Part shown: positions 41,889 through 53,590 of the stretch, one piece after another
Position numbering within the stretch: position 1 is the first letter of the stretch
Layout: every line of letters starts with the position of its first letter
Position numbers and translations under genes: made by a program
Assembly: GCF_000938255.1 (NCBI RefSeq)
Contig: NZ_JYMR01000045.1
Coordinates: 1-64,000 of the forward strand
Length of the DNA: 64,000 nt
Source: Bradyrhizobium sp. LTSP849
GTDB taxonomy: Bacteria; Pseudomonadota; Alphaproteobacteria; Rhizobiales; Xanthobacteraceae
Direction: 5' to 3'
Notes under the pieces: model-generated
What the model saw: only the letters and a program-made list of their open reading frames with translations
Databases searched by the model: none
What the model was told of the DNA's origin: nothing

Positions 41889-43526
41889 TTAATTCGTCGG
41901 TCCCACCGTAAACGGGCCGATCGCGATCACGTGGCAGTCGCTGTCGTGCTTGACGCAATCGGCGAGGGCCGTGTTGACGGCGGTCTGCTCGTCCGCGGCT
42001 TTCAGGCCGAGACCCGGGCGACCAGCGCTGCCGACAGCGACGGCGTTCCAGCCCATGCCCTCGCCAAGCTTGCGCACGACATCGTCGCGCGCATCGGCCA
42101 CGATCGAGGAATTGCTCGCGGCGTGGAAGAAGCCGGTGACCCTGAGCAGGGTTGGGATCGGCACGACGAAGACATCGTCGACCGCGACGATCATGCAGGC
42201 CACGCCTGCGATCGCGCCGCAAGATTCCAGCGAACGCCGCGTCGTCTCGTCGACCGACGATGCCCCCAGCACCATGAAATATTGTCCGCCGGGACCGAGT
42301 GCGATCGAGCGCGATTTCGCCGCCGGAACATACATGTTCTCGACGCGGACTTTCGCCTGGTCGCGCAGCATCGGAAAGTCCTTCGTCACGAAGGCGCGCT
42401 CGGTCATGGTGTCGTGCCGAACCCAGGGCTTCGGCGGCATCGGCGGCCCGCCATGCGTGTAGACGACATTGTTGCCGACCGCATAGAGCTCGCAGCGCCG
42501 CGGCGATTGCGCGGCATCCGCGCGCTTCTGGCACTGGTCGAGCGCGGCATTGCGCGCGGCCTCCTCGTTTGGCTGATTGAGCGCGGAGCCGGAAAAGCCG
42601 CCAATGTTCAGGGCGAAGGCCTTGTAGTCGCCGGCGGCGGAATATTCGTTGGCCAGATAGCTACGCAGGCGCTCGCCGATGAACGGCACGGCGTCCGCGG
42701 GGAGTTTGCCGCTTGATGCGGTCGGCGGCGACGGCATCGGCGCCGGCGTGGCCGCAGCATTTTGCGTCGGCATGGGCATCGGCGACTTCGCGGCCATGGT
42801 GGGCGTCGGGCTCGGTGTTACCGTCGAGCTCGGCGCTGTCGCGGCGGCCGTCGACGGTCCCGTCGCGGTCTCGAGCTTGGTGAAATAGAGGAAACCGCCG
42901 ACGCCGATGGCGACGACGGAGACCACGCCGACCACCAGCGGCCACATCCAGTTCGGCGCGGAGCCTGCCTTCGCGACCTTCTTCACCTTGGGCGTGGAGT
43001 AAGTACCGTCTTCGCGCCGCATCGCCACCATGTAGGCGTGCACCGGCGTCGGGATATTCTTGACCTCCTGCGCGCCGATATCGGCGAACTGCACCGACAG
43101 CTTGTTGGCGACCTGCTCGTGCACGGCACGGGAGACGCAGATGCCGCCGACCTCGGCAAGGCCCTCCAGTCGCGCCGCAATGTTGACGCCGTCGCCGAGA
43201 AGATCACCGTCGCGCTCGACCACGTCACCGATGGTGATGCCGATGCGGAACGACATCTGCCGGCTCGGCGGATAGGCCATGTTGCGGGTTCGCAAGCTTT
43301 CCTGGATGTCGATCGCGCAGCGCACCGCATCCACGGCGCTCGGAAATTCCGCGAGCACGGCATCGCCGGCGGTATTGAAGATACGGCCGTTTGCCTTGGC
43401 GATGAAATCGTCGATGAATTCACGGTAGGAGGCCAGACGCCGCAGCGTCTCTTCCTCGTCTTCCGCGACCAGCCTTGAGTAACCGGCAATATCGGCTGCG
43501 AAAATCGCCGCGATCTTGCGTTTCAT
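41889..43526 (-). CDS. Class III adenylate/guanylate cyclase with periplasmic DUF4189-like domain
   Basis: A 545-residue protein. Residues 1-170 are a cyclase homology domain: metal Asp in FAADIAGYSRL and in NTAGDAVLAEF, transition-state Asn and Arg in GVNIAARLEGL. The position that is Lys in many adenylate cyclases is Asn in the second block. One membrane helix follows near 200 (WMWPLVVGVVSVVAIGVGGF), then a Thr/Pro/Ala linker. A C-terminal periplasmic part has Cys-containing DUF4189-like repeats (ARNAALDQCQKRADAAQSPR). The domain order suggests an envelope signal controls cyclic nucleotide synthesis. ATG 43526 is clear. Confidence 0.88.
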   Translation of the reverse strand: MKRKIAAIFAADIAGYSRLVAEDEEETLRRLASYREFIDDFIAKANGRIFNTAGDAVLAEFPSAVDAVRCAIDIQESLRTRNMAYPPSRQMSFRIGITIGDVVERDGDLLGDGVNIAARLEGLAEVGGICVSRAVHEQVANKLSVQFADIGAQEVKNIPTPVHAYMVAMRREDGTYSTPKVKKVAKAGSAPNWMWPLVVGVVSVVAIGVGGFLYFTKLETATGPSTAAATAPSSTVTPSPTPTMAAKSPMPMPTQNAAATPAPMPSPPTASSGKLPADAVPFIGERLRSYLANEYSAAGDYKAFALNIGGFSGSALNQPNEEAARNAALDQCQKRADAAQSPRRCELYAVGNNVVYTHGGPPMPPKPWVRHDTMTERAFVTKDFPMLRDQAKVRVENMYVPAAKSRSIALGPGGQYFMVLGASSVDETTRRSLESCGAIAGVACMIVAVDDVFVVPIPTLLRVTGFFHAASNSSIVADARDDVVRKLGEGMGWNAVAVGSAGRPGLGLKAADEQTAVNTALADCVKHDSDCHVIAIGPFTVGPTN

Positions 43527-43602
43527 CTGCTACCCGCCCCGGAACAAAGCTCGCGCGCAGAATGCCGCTATCGGCGGCGCGGTGCAACAAAGTTTCAGCG
43601 CC

Positions 43603-43618
43603 CGTCACGATCGTGACG
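43603..43618. promoter_or_regulatory. Perfect 16-bp palindrome upstream of the cyclase gene
   Basis: CGTCACGATCGTGACG is a perfect palindrome about 77 bases before the cyclase ATG; GCGC repeats flank it on both sides. It could be an operator for the cyclase gene or part of the transcription end after atpC. Confidence 0.45.
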
Positions 43619-43649
43619 AGCGCTGAACTTATTCGGGAAATTTCGATCG

Positions 43650-43674
43650 AGCCCCGGAGCGGTACCCCGGGGCT
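43650..43674 (-). terminator. Hairpin at the end of the atp operon
   Basis: AGCCCCGG and CCGGGGCT with a 9-base loop start at the last base of the atpC stop codon. The following minus-strand sequence is not T-rich, so this may be a processing or weak termination structure. Confidence 0.5.
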
Positions 43675-44081
43675 TAATGCATAGCCGTCGAGTTGAGCTG
43701 CTGCTGGATGCTCTTGAAGTGGTCGAGCCGCTCGATGGCCTGATCGAGCTCGCTGCCCTCGTGCTCCTTGAGGCTCTCTTCCATGTCCGAGATGGTCTCG
43801 GCGAACTTGGCACGATCGAGCTCGGTCAGCGACGTCGCGACGTCGGCGAGCACGGTCAGGCCCTTCTCGGAGACTTCGGCGAGGCCGCCGAGCACGATGA
43901 TCTTCTCGTGCTTGCCGCCGGTGGTGATGGTGAGAATGCCGGGGCGGATCGCAGCCACGACCGGCGCATGACCCGCCAGCACGCCGAAATCACCCTCGAC
44001 GCCGGGGACGTCGACCTGATCGACCTCGCCCGAGAATGCGAGCTTTTCCGGAGAGACGAGATCGAAGTGGAAGGAGGCCAT
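43674..44081 (-). CDS. atpC: ATP synthase F1 epsilon subunit
   Basis: A 135-residue subunit of the rotor stalk that also restrains ATP hydrolysis. The N-terminal beta sandwich is typical (FHFDLVSPEKLAFSGEVDQV, GDFGVLAGHAPVVAAIRPG), followed by the helical part. GGAGG-like AAGGAGG near the start on the plus strand is inside the coding sequence. It is the last gene of atpHAGDC; 90 bases separate it from atpD. Confidence 0.97.
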   Translation of the reverse strand: MASFHFDLVSPEKLAFSGEVDQVDVPGVEGDFGVLAGHAPVVAAIRPGILTITTGGKHEKIIVLGGLAEVSEKGLTVLADVATSLTELDRAKFAETISDMEESLKEHEGSELDQAIERLDHFKSIQQQLNSTAMH

Positions 44082-44171
44082 GGAGAACGCCTTGCGAATG
44101 GTGAGGTGCGAATTGCGAAGTGTGAAAACAGGGAGCAGCTATCCGCCACTCCCTATTCGCTATTCGCCAGC

Positions 44172-45614
<1,443 letters not shown>

Positions 45615-45684
45615 GATTAGCTCTCCTTCGGAATTCTGTACTTGCGAAATTCTGGACTTGAACAACCGTCGTTTGCTTCGTGCG

Positions 45685-46560
45685 TCAGACCGCCTCGGCG
45701 CCGGAGATGATCTCGATCAGCTCCTTGGTGATCTGGGCTTGACGGGTTCGGTTGTAGATCTGGGTTTGCTTGCGGATCATTTCGCCGGCGTTGCGGGTGG
45801 CGTTATCCATGGAGCTCATCTGCGCACCGTAGAACGATGCGTTGTTTTCCAGCAGCGCGCGGAAGATCTGCACCGCGATATTCCGCGGCAACAGGCCGGA
45901 GAGGAGTTCGTCCTCCTCGGGCTCGTACTCGTATGAGGTCGCCGGACCGCTCGCGGCTTTTTCCTCGACGACCAGCGGGATGATCTGCTGGGCGGTGGGG
46001 ATCTGCGCGATCACCGACTTGAACTGCGCGTAGAACAGCGTGCAGACGTCGAACTCGCCGGCGTCGAAACGAGCGAGCACCTTCTTGGCGATGTCCTCGG
46101 CGTTGACGAAGCCGAGCTGACGCACGCTGCGCAGGTCGAGATGTTCGACGATCTGCCTGTCGAACAAGCGGCGGAGCTGCTCATAGCCCTTGCGACCGAC
46201 GCAGAAGAATTTCACTTCCTTGCCCTGCGCCATCAGCGCCTGGGCACGCTCGCGCGCCAGGCGCACGATCGAGGAGTTGAAAGCGCCGGACAGGCCGCGT
46301 TCGCCAGTGCAGACCAGAAGCAGGTGAACCTGATCCTTGCCGGTGCCAGCGAGCAGCGCCGGCGCACCGGGCGAGCCTGCGGCGGCGCCGGCGATATTGG
46401 AGATCACCGCGCTCATCTTGTCCGCATAGGGTCGCGCCGCCTCGGCCGCTTGCTGGGCACGGCGCAATCTGGACGCCGCAACCATCTGCATGGCCTTGGT
46501 GATCTTCTGCGTCGCCTTGGTGGAGGCGATGCGGACCCGCATGTCTTTAAGTGACGCCAT
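45685..46560 (-). CDS. atpG: ATP synthase F1 gamma subunit
   Basis: A 291-residue central shaft. The N-terminal helix MASLKDMRVRIASTKATQKI and the C-terminal helix with MDNATRNAGEMIRKQTQIYN form the coiled coil that turns inside the ring. LLLVCTGERGLSGAFNSSIV is the usual middle block (most families have TSDRGLCG). It lies between atpA and atpD with a palindromic repeat before it. Confidence 0.97.
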   Translation of the reverse strand: MASLKDMRVRIASTKATQKITKAMQMVAASRLRRAQQAAEAARPYADKMSAVISNIAGAAAGSPGAPALLAGTGKDQVHLLLVCTGERGLSGAFNSSIVRLARERAQALMAQGKEVKFFCVGRKGYEQLRRLFDRQIVEHLDLRSVRQLGFVNAEDIAKKVLARFDAGEFDVCTLFYAQFKSVIAQIPTAQQIIPLVVEEKAASGPATSYEYEPEEDELLSGLLPRNIAVQIFRALLENNASFYGAQMSSMDNATRNAGEMIRKQTQIYNRTRQAQITKELIEIISGAEAV

Positions 46561-46614
46561 TCTTCGTCCCCGACGGTTCGATCCCTTGCGGTCAAACCGC
46601 TAGCCTATCTCTAT

Positions 46615-46696
46615 CGTCATGCCCGGGCTTGCCCCGGGCATCCAAATCTTCGACGTCCAGGCCTTCGTCATCCACGCGGTGAGGCGTGGATGGCCG
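46615..46696. repeat. Palindromic repeat between atpA and atpG
   Basis: ATGCCCGGG/CCCGGGCAT at 46619-46641 and CATCCACGC/GCGTGGATG at 46669-46692 form two hairpins within the operon. It resembles the GTCATGCCC elements at 54221 and 58483. It may set relative mRNA stability. Confidence 0.7.
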
Positions 46697-46706
46697 GACG
46701 GCTCTC

Positions 46707-48235
<1,529 letters not shown>

Positions 48236-48236
<1 letters not shown>

Positions 48237-48796
48237 CAGCCTGCCTCTTTCATCGCGTGCTTGATCGAATTGAGTTTGGTGCGAAGCGAACTATCGATCA
48301 TGCGGCTGCCAAGCTTGACCACGAGGCCACCGATGATCGAGGGATCGACCTTCACGTTGAGCGCGACGTCCTTGCCGGTTACCGACTTCAGGGCAACCTT
48401 GAGGGCATCGAGATTCTTGTCCGAAAGCGCCTCCGCGACGGTGACGTCTGCGGTCGCCTCGCCCTTGAACCTGGCAACGAGGGCGCGATAGGCGCGGATG
48501 ACGTCAGCCACCACGAACAGACGGCGGTTGGCGGTCAGCACTTTCAGGAAATTAGCGGAGATGCCGGCGATACCGGCCTTGTCCAGCACGGCCGAAAGGG
48601 CCCTGGACTGGTCGGAGGCCGCGAACACCGGGCTGCGGACGAGGCGCTTCAGATCGGCGCTTTCGTTCAGCAACCCCTCGAACCTGTCGAGATCGGCTTT
48701 GACCTCATCGACCACTTTCTGGTCGCGGGCCAATTCAAACAAGGCCGTTGCATAACGGCCGGACACACCGGAAACGGAGGTATCTTCTGCAGCCAC
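48236..48796 (-). CDS. atpH: ATP synthase F1 delta subunit
   Basis: A 186-residue peripheral-stalk subunit linking F1 to the b subunits. VSGVSGRYATALFELARDQK is the standard start and KVDPSIIGGLVVKLGSRMID the conserved C-terminal block. The start is GTG at 48796. It is the first gene of the operon, so the promoter lies upstream of it; the F0 genes are not in the window, as is usual for alphaproteobacteria. Confidence 0.97.
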
Positions 48797-49445
48797 AGAC
48801 GTGCTCTTTTAGCTGTCAAATTCGCAAGGGAAAAACCGTCGCCACGAAGCGGCGCCTAGCGATCCAAGCCCTTGGAATTCAAGCGGGACTTCGATTTTCG
48901 ACCGGCACGGGAAGCGCCGGGATCGTTAAAATCGCGGCTTTGCTAACATAGCAGGCGCGCACGTGCAACATGACGCCAAATTAAAGGCACGACGTTCTGT
49001 CGCCAGTTCGTCGCACTCGGCGCCCCTTCCACGCTGACCTGCACGACGACCTGCCGCGCCACGGAATTGCCGCGAGCCTTAACGGCGGCAACCTGCCCAT
49101 TCGTTCCTGCCCTCAGCGCATAGCGGCCATGAACACGGCTCGCAGAGCCGTGACTCGGAGCTCGTTCGCTTCACCCGCCGAATACTTACCCAATTCTAAA
49201 CACTTCGAGAAAAGACTTAGTTTTACAGTACTCGCAAGTAATAGATCAGTTAACAAATCGTTAAAGTGAAAGATGACGGAGCATCGGCTGACTATCGGTG
49301 CGAGTAACAAGATGTTTCAGCCGCACACATAGCGGAATTACTGCCCAATTCATGCCTCATTGCCCAACGAAACGCCAACTCGCTCGCAACCTGATGGGGG
49401 CTCCACTGGCCACATATGTGGCAATACTAGCTTAGGGACCACTAA
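48797..49445. other. Long divergent intergenic region, AT-richer middle
   Basis: These 649 bases lie between atpH (minus) and the RlpA-like gene (plus). The stretch from about 49170 to 49330 is clearly lower in GC than the rest of the window. It should hold the atp operon promoter and the promoter of the RlpA-like gene. I see no gene; a small RNA cannot be excluded. A 14-base perfect palindrome lies at 49409-49422. Confidence 0.5.
49409..49422. promoter_or_regulatory. Perfect 14-bp palindrome before the RlpA-like gene
   Basis: GCCACATATGTGGC lies 23 bases before the ATG at 49446. Its position between start codon and likely promoter would suit an operator or a 5' UTR hairpin. Confidence 0.4.
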
Positions 49446-49952
49446 ATGCTGTCTTTGAAGACGCTGGGCTTTGTGACCCGGCCGCGTACGGCGATCGCTT
49501 GTGTCGCTGCAACTCTCCTCGTTGGCGGAACTGCCACCGAAGCTTCCGCCAAATCCAGGCATCACCACCGGTACTCCCACCATCACCACCACCAGGCCCA
49601 GGACGATTCCAACGCGACCTCCGATTGGCGCAACGCCAATGCGTCGATGACGCCGTCGTCGGGCACGGGCCGCAGCTTCTCCGGCATGGCCTCCTATTAC
49701 GGCAACGAGTCCGGCAGCCGGACTGCCTCCGGTCAGCGCTTCAACCAGAATGCCATGACTGCGGCGCACCGTTCGCTGCCGTTCGGCACCAAGCTGCGCG
49801 TCACTCATGGTGGCTCGAGCGTCATCGTCACCATCAATGACCGTGGCCCGTTCGTGCGCGGCCGTGTGCTCGACCTCTCCACGGGCGCTGCCCGCGCCAT
49901 CGGCCTCACCGGCGCCGGCGTCGGCCGCGTCACCGCGGAAGTCGTCTCCTAA
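49446..49952 (+). CDS. RlpA-like double-psi beta-barrel protein with His-rich segment
   Basis: A 168-residue exported protein. The signal peptide (PRTAIACVAATLLVGGTATE) ends near ASA. It is followed by a His cluster (RHHHRYSHHHHHQ, about residues 38-50) that could bind Zn or Ni. The C-terminal barrel has MASYYGNESGSRTASGQRFN, AHRSLPFGTKLRVTHGG and INDRGPFVRGRVLDLSTGAA, the signature of RlpA lytic transglycosylases, with the Asp of NDRGP kept. There is no SPOR domain, so septal targeting is doubtful. AGGGA lies about 8 bases before the ATG. A perfect terminator follows. Confidence 0.9.
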   Translation: MLSLKTLGFVTRPRTAIACVAATLLVGGTATEASAKSRHHHRYSHHHHHQAQDDSNATSDWRNANASMTPSSGTGRSFSGMASYYGNESGSRTASGQRFNQNAMTAAHRSLPFGTKLRVTHGGSSVIVTINDRGPFVRGRVLDLSTGAARAIGLTGAGVGRVTAEVVS

Positions 49953-50033
49953 CGACACGCGACGCGCCTCAAGCACTGGTCTCGTCATCGTCCGTGGGGA
50001 CGTGTGAGCGGCCGGATCAGCGCAGGTGAAACA

Positions 50034-50065
50034 AGCCCGCCGTCTTGGGGGACGGCGGGCTTTTT
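50034..50065 (+). terminator. Intrinsic terminator after the RlpA-like gene
   Basis: AGCCCGCCGTC-TTGGGG-GACGGCGGGCT is a perfect 11-base stem followed by TTTT. Confidence 0.9.
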
Positions 50066-50094
50066 GTTGGCTCCGTCATTGCGAGCCCCGATTC

Positions 50095-50180
50095 GTAGCC
50101 CGGATGGAGCACAGCGAAATCCGGGGTCTTCGTATGCGGATCGACCTGTCCCGGATTGCGCTTCGCTCCATCCGGGCTAC
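50095..50180. repeat. Palindromic repeat, GTAGCCCGGATGGAGC type
   Basis: Perfect 16-base arms GTAGCCCGGATGGAGC and GCTCCATCCGGGCTAC enclose 54 bases containing a partly inverted inner pair (CGAAATCCGGGG/CCCGGATTGCGC). It lies between the terminator and the end of priA and is a family different from the GTCGTCC elements. Confidence 0.8.
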
Positions 50181-50205
50181 AGGCGCATCATTGCGAGCGC
50201 TGCCC

Positions 50206-52416
50206 TTACAAAAAGCTCTGCGGATCGACGTCCACCTCTAACTTCTGATTGCCTTTCGGCTTCGGGCAGACCGCGAGCCAGTTGCGCAAATAGTCCGAGA
50301 GATCGAAACCGCGCGCCGACTTCAGGAGGATGCGGAAGCGGTAGCGGCCCTTGATCACGGCGAGCGGGGCTTCCGCCGGGCCCAGCACCACCACGCGCTC
50401 GTCGCGTGGCGCGAGCGCAACGAGGCGGCGGCCAAAACCTTCCGCGCTTGGCCGATCGCCTGCGGAGATGATCAGGCTCGCGAGCCGGCCGAACGGCGGA
50501 TAGAGCGTGCGCTCGCGCAGATCGATCTCGCTGTCGTAGAAGGCCTCGCGGTCGCAGGCGATCAGCGCCTTCATCACGGGATGGTCGGGCTGGTGGGTCT
50601 GGAGATAGCCGACGCCGCGGCCCTGCTCGCGCCCGGCGCGGCCGATCACCTGGTTGAGCAATTGCCAGGTGCGTTCCGAGGCGCGCGGATCGCCATTGCT
50701 GAGGCCCAGATCGGCATCGACCACGCCGACCAGATTGAGCCTCGGGAAATTGTGGCCCTTGGCCACGAGCTGCGTGCCGATGATGATGTCGACGCGGCCT
50801 TCGGCAATGTCGTTCAGCTCGCTGCGCATCGTCTCGATCGAGGTGATGAGATCGCTCGACAGCACCATGGTGCGGGCTTCCGGGAACAGCGCAGCTGCCT
50901 CTTCCTGTAGCCGCTCGACGCCGGGGCCGACCGCGACCAGCGATTCCTCAGCCGAGCAGTGCGGGCAGGTCTGCGGGCGCGGCATCGAGAAGCCGCAATG
51001 GTGACAGACCAGCCGCTGACGGAAGCGGTGATCGACCAGCCAGGCATCGCAGATGGTGCAGGCGAAGCGATGGCCGCAGGCGCGGCACAGCGTCAGCGGC
51101 GCATAGCCGCGGCGATTGAGAAACAACAGCGCCTGCTCGCGCCGCTCGATCGCGATCTTGATCTCGCCAGCCAGCCGCGGCGAGATGAAGCGGCCGCGCG
51201 CCGGCGGCTCGCGGCGCATGTCGATCGCCTCGATATGCGGCATGTGCTGGCCGCCGAAGCGCGACGGCAGCGCGATGCGCTGATAGCGGTTCTTGCGCGC
51301 ATTGACCTCGGACTCGACCGAGGGCGTCGCCGACGCCAGCACGACCGGAATCTTTGCGATATGCGCGCGCACCACCGCCATGTCGCGGGCGTGATAATGC
51401 ACGCCGTCATCCTGCTTGTAGGCCTGGTCGTGCTCTTCATCGACGACGATGAGCCCAAGATTGGCGTAGGGCAGGAACAGTGCCGAGCGCGCTCCGACCA
51501 CGACCGGCGCGCTGCCGTCGGAGATCGCCGCCCAATTACGCGCGCGGGTGCGCGGCGTCAGCTCCGAATGCCATTCCAGCGGGCGTACTCCGAAGCGCTG
51601 CGCGAAGCGGTCGAGGAACTGGCCGGTCAGCGCGATCTCCGGCATCAGGATCAGCGTCTGCTTGCCGCGGCGGATGACCTCCGCAATCGCCTCGAAATAG
51701 ACCTCGGTCTTGCCCGAGCCGGTGACGCCGTCGAGCAGCGCGACGTGGAAGGTGCCGTTGGCCGCGAGCGCGCGCATGGCATCGACGCCGGCGCGCTGGA
51801 GCGGCGAGAAATCCGGCCGGCTAAAATCCGGATCGGGCGCGGGTGGCCGCGGCGGCGGCGGCATCGGCTCGACCGTGAGCGTGCGTTCATCGACGAGGCC
51901 GTCGATCACACCGACCGACACGCCGGCGTCCTTGGCGGCCTCGGATTTGCCGTGCAACAGCCGGTCCGACAGCAGTTCGATCACGCGCTGCCGCGCCGGC
52001 GTCAGCCGCTTTGGCGGATCGCCGACCAGGCGCACGCCGGCGCGCACCCGCTCAGGGCCAAGGTTTTCGCCCATCCGCAGGCACATCCGCAGCACCATGC
52101 CACGCGGGCTCAGCGTGTAATTGGCGACCCAGTCGACGACCGCGCGCAGCTCGGGCTTCAGGGGCAGAAGATCGAGCTTCTCGTTGACCTCCTTGAGGCG
52201 ATTATGCAGACGCGGATCCGGATTGGCGTTTTCCGCCCAGACCACGGCGATCACCTCGCGCGGACCGAGCGGCACACCGACGAGATCGCCCGCCTTCAGC
52301 TCCATGCCGCGCGGCACCTTGTAGGAATAGGTCTGGTCGAGCGCGACCGGCACCAGCACGTCGACCATTTGGGTCGCGTTGGCAGAGGCAGTGTGGCTAC
52401 GCGACGAATGATCCAT
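50206..52416 (-). CDS. priA: Primosomal replication protein N' (PriA helicase)
   Basis: A 736-residue helicase that reloads the replisome at stalled forks. The N-terminal fork-binding domain spans about 20-110. Walker A is GVTGSGKTEVYFEA, Walker B VVDEEHDQAYKQDDG, and eight Cys form the zinc sites between CRACGHRFACTICD and CPHC. Motif V/VI blocks are GTQLVAKGHNFPRLNLVGVV and NQVIGRAGREQGRGVGYL. ATG 52416 is used; the TTG at 52419 is the codon before it. It is divergent from xerC. Confidence 0.95.
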   Translation of the reverse strand: MDHSSRSHTASANATQMVDVLVPVALDQTYSYKVPRGMELKAGDLVGVPLGPREVIAVVWAENANPDPRLHNRLKEVNEKLDLLPLKPELRAVVDWVANYTLSPRGMVLRMCLRMGENLGPERVRAGVRLVGDPPKRLTPARQRVIELLSDRLLHGKSEAAKDAGVSVGVIDGLVDERTLTVEPMPPPPRPPAPDPDFSRPDFSPLQRAGVDAMRALAANGTFHVALLDGVTGSGKTEVYFEAIAEVIRRGKQTLILMPEIALTGQFLDRFAQRFGVRPLEWHSELTPRTRARNWAAISDGSAPVVVGARSALFLPYANLGLIVVDEEHDQAYKQDDGVHYHARDMAVVRAHIAKIPVVLASATPSVESEVNARKNRYQRIALPSRFGGQHMPHIEAIDMRREPPARGRFISPRLAGEIKIAIERREQALLFLNRRGYAPLTLCRACGHRFACTICDAWLVDHRFRQRLVCHHCGFSMPRPQTCPHCSAEESLVAVGPGVERLQEEAAALFPEARTMVLSSDLITSIETMRSELNDIAEGRVDIIIGTQLVAKGHNFPRLNLVGVVDADLGLSNGDPRASERTWQLLNQVIGRAGREQGRGVGYLQTHQPDHPVMKALIACDREAFYDSEIDLRERTLYPPFGRLASLIISAGDRPSAEGFGRRLVALAPRDERVVVLGPAEAPLAVIKGRYRFRILLKSARGFDLSDYLRNWLAVCPKPKGNQKLEVDVDPQSFL

Positions 52417-52541
52417 CAAGGGGGTCTTTGGGGCGGAGAATCGGAACCTGGGGCTTCAAGGCTAGCGCCACGCGCCGGCCTTAGCGAACAGTAAACGGGT
52501 GTGATGCGATATACTGTGCGGAATCACCACGTCCAGAGCGC

Positions 52542-53507
52542 ATGAGCAAAGCGGCCGCCCCACACATCGAGCTCGCCAGCGCCGATCCATCGATCGCGCA
52601 GGAGATGGCGCGCTGGCTGTCGCATCTCGGCGCTGAGCGGCGGCTGTCGCCGAAGACGCTGGAGGCCTATGGCCGCGATCTCAGGCAGTGCCTCGATTTC
52701 CTCTGCGCCCATTGGGGCGAGCGCGTGACGCTGAAGCGCTTCGCCGCGCTCGAAGCCACTGACATCCGCGCCTTCATGGCGATGCGCCGCGCCGACGATA
52801 TTGCCGGTCGCAGTTTGATGCGTGCGCTGGCGGGGCTGCGCTCGTTCGGCCGCTTCCTCGAACGCGAGGGCAAGGGCAAGGTCGGAGCGCTCTCGGCGAT
52901 CCGCGCGCCGAAGGTAGCCAAGACCTTACCAAAACCGCTGCCGATGGCGTCGGCAAAGCGCCTTGCGGACGCCGACGAGCGCGCCGGCGAGGATCGCGAG
53001 ACCTGGATTTTGGTGCGCGACGCCGCCGTGATGGCGCTCTTGTACGGATCGGGCCTGCGCATCTCCGAAGCGCTCGGCCTGAAGCGCCGCGAGGTGCCGC
53101 GGGCCGGCGAAGGCGACGTGCTGATCGTCACCGGCAAAGGCAACAAGACCCGCATGGTGCCGGTGCTGCAAAACGTGCTGGCGCTGGTCGACGAATATGT
53201 CGCGACCTGCCCGCATCCGCTGCCGCCGGAGGGCCCGATCTTCCTCGGTGCGCGCGGCGGCCCCCTGAGCCCGCGCATCATCCAGCTCGCGATGGAGCGG
53301 CTGCGCGGCGCGCTCGGCCTGCCCGACAGCGCCACGCCGCATGCGCTGCGGCATTCCTTCGCCACGCATCTGTTGTCGCGCGGCGGTGATCTGCGCGCGA
53401 TCCAGGAATTGCTCGGCCATTCCTCGCTCTCGACCACACAGATCTACACCGGCATCGATTCCGAGCGGCTGCTGGAGGTTTATGCGAGCGCGCATCCGCG
53501 GCGCTGA
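52542..53507 (+). CDS. xerC: Tyrosine recombinase XerC
   Basis: A 321-residue site-specific recombinase resolving chromosome dimers at dif. The N-terminal SAM-like domain spans about 20-115. Catalytic residues are Arg in YGSGLRISEALGL, Lys in VTGKGNKTRMVPV, HALRHSFATHLL (His, Arg), His in LGHSSLSTTQIY and the Tyr at its end. It is not linked to integrative features, so it is the housekeeping enzyme. XerC rather than XerD is assigned from similarity of the opening and the place next to priA. Confidence 0.92.
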   Translation: MSKAAAPHIELASADPSIAQEMARWLSHLGAERRLSPKTLEAYGRDLRQCLDFLCAHWGERVTLKRFAALEATDIRAFMAMRRADDIAGRSLMRALAGLRSFGRFLEREGKGKVGALSAIRAPKVAKTLPKPLPMASAKRLADADERAGEDRETWILVRDAAVMALLYGSGLRISEALGLKRREVPRAGEGDVLIVTGKGNKTRMVPVLQNVLALVDEYVATCPHPLPPEGPIFLGARGGPLSPRIIQLAMERLRGALGLPDSATPHALRHSFATHLLSRGGDLRAIQELLGHSSLSTTQIYTGIDSERLLEVYASAHPRR

Positions 53508-53590
53508 CACACTGACGTCATAACGTCCTTGCCTCTTGCGCAGGCCGCGCGGTTCGGTCAATCGTGGGGAATCGAGGCAGGAGGGACATC

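Noticed and set aside
49113..49310. A 65-codon minus-strand frame in the AT-rich gap
   Set aside because: Codon use is unlike the genome, there is no ribosome binding site, and the frame follows from the AT-rich composition.
50959..52494. A 511-codon plus-strand frame opposite priA
   Set aside because: Antisense shadow; priA has all helicase motifs on the other strand.
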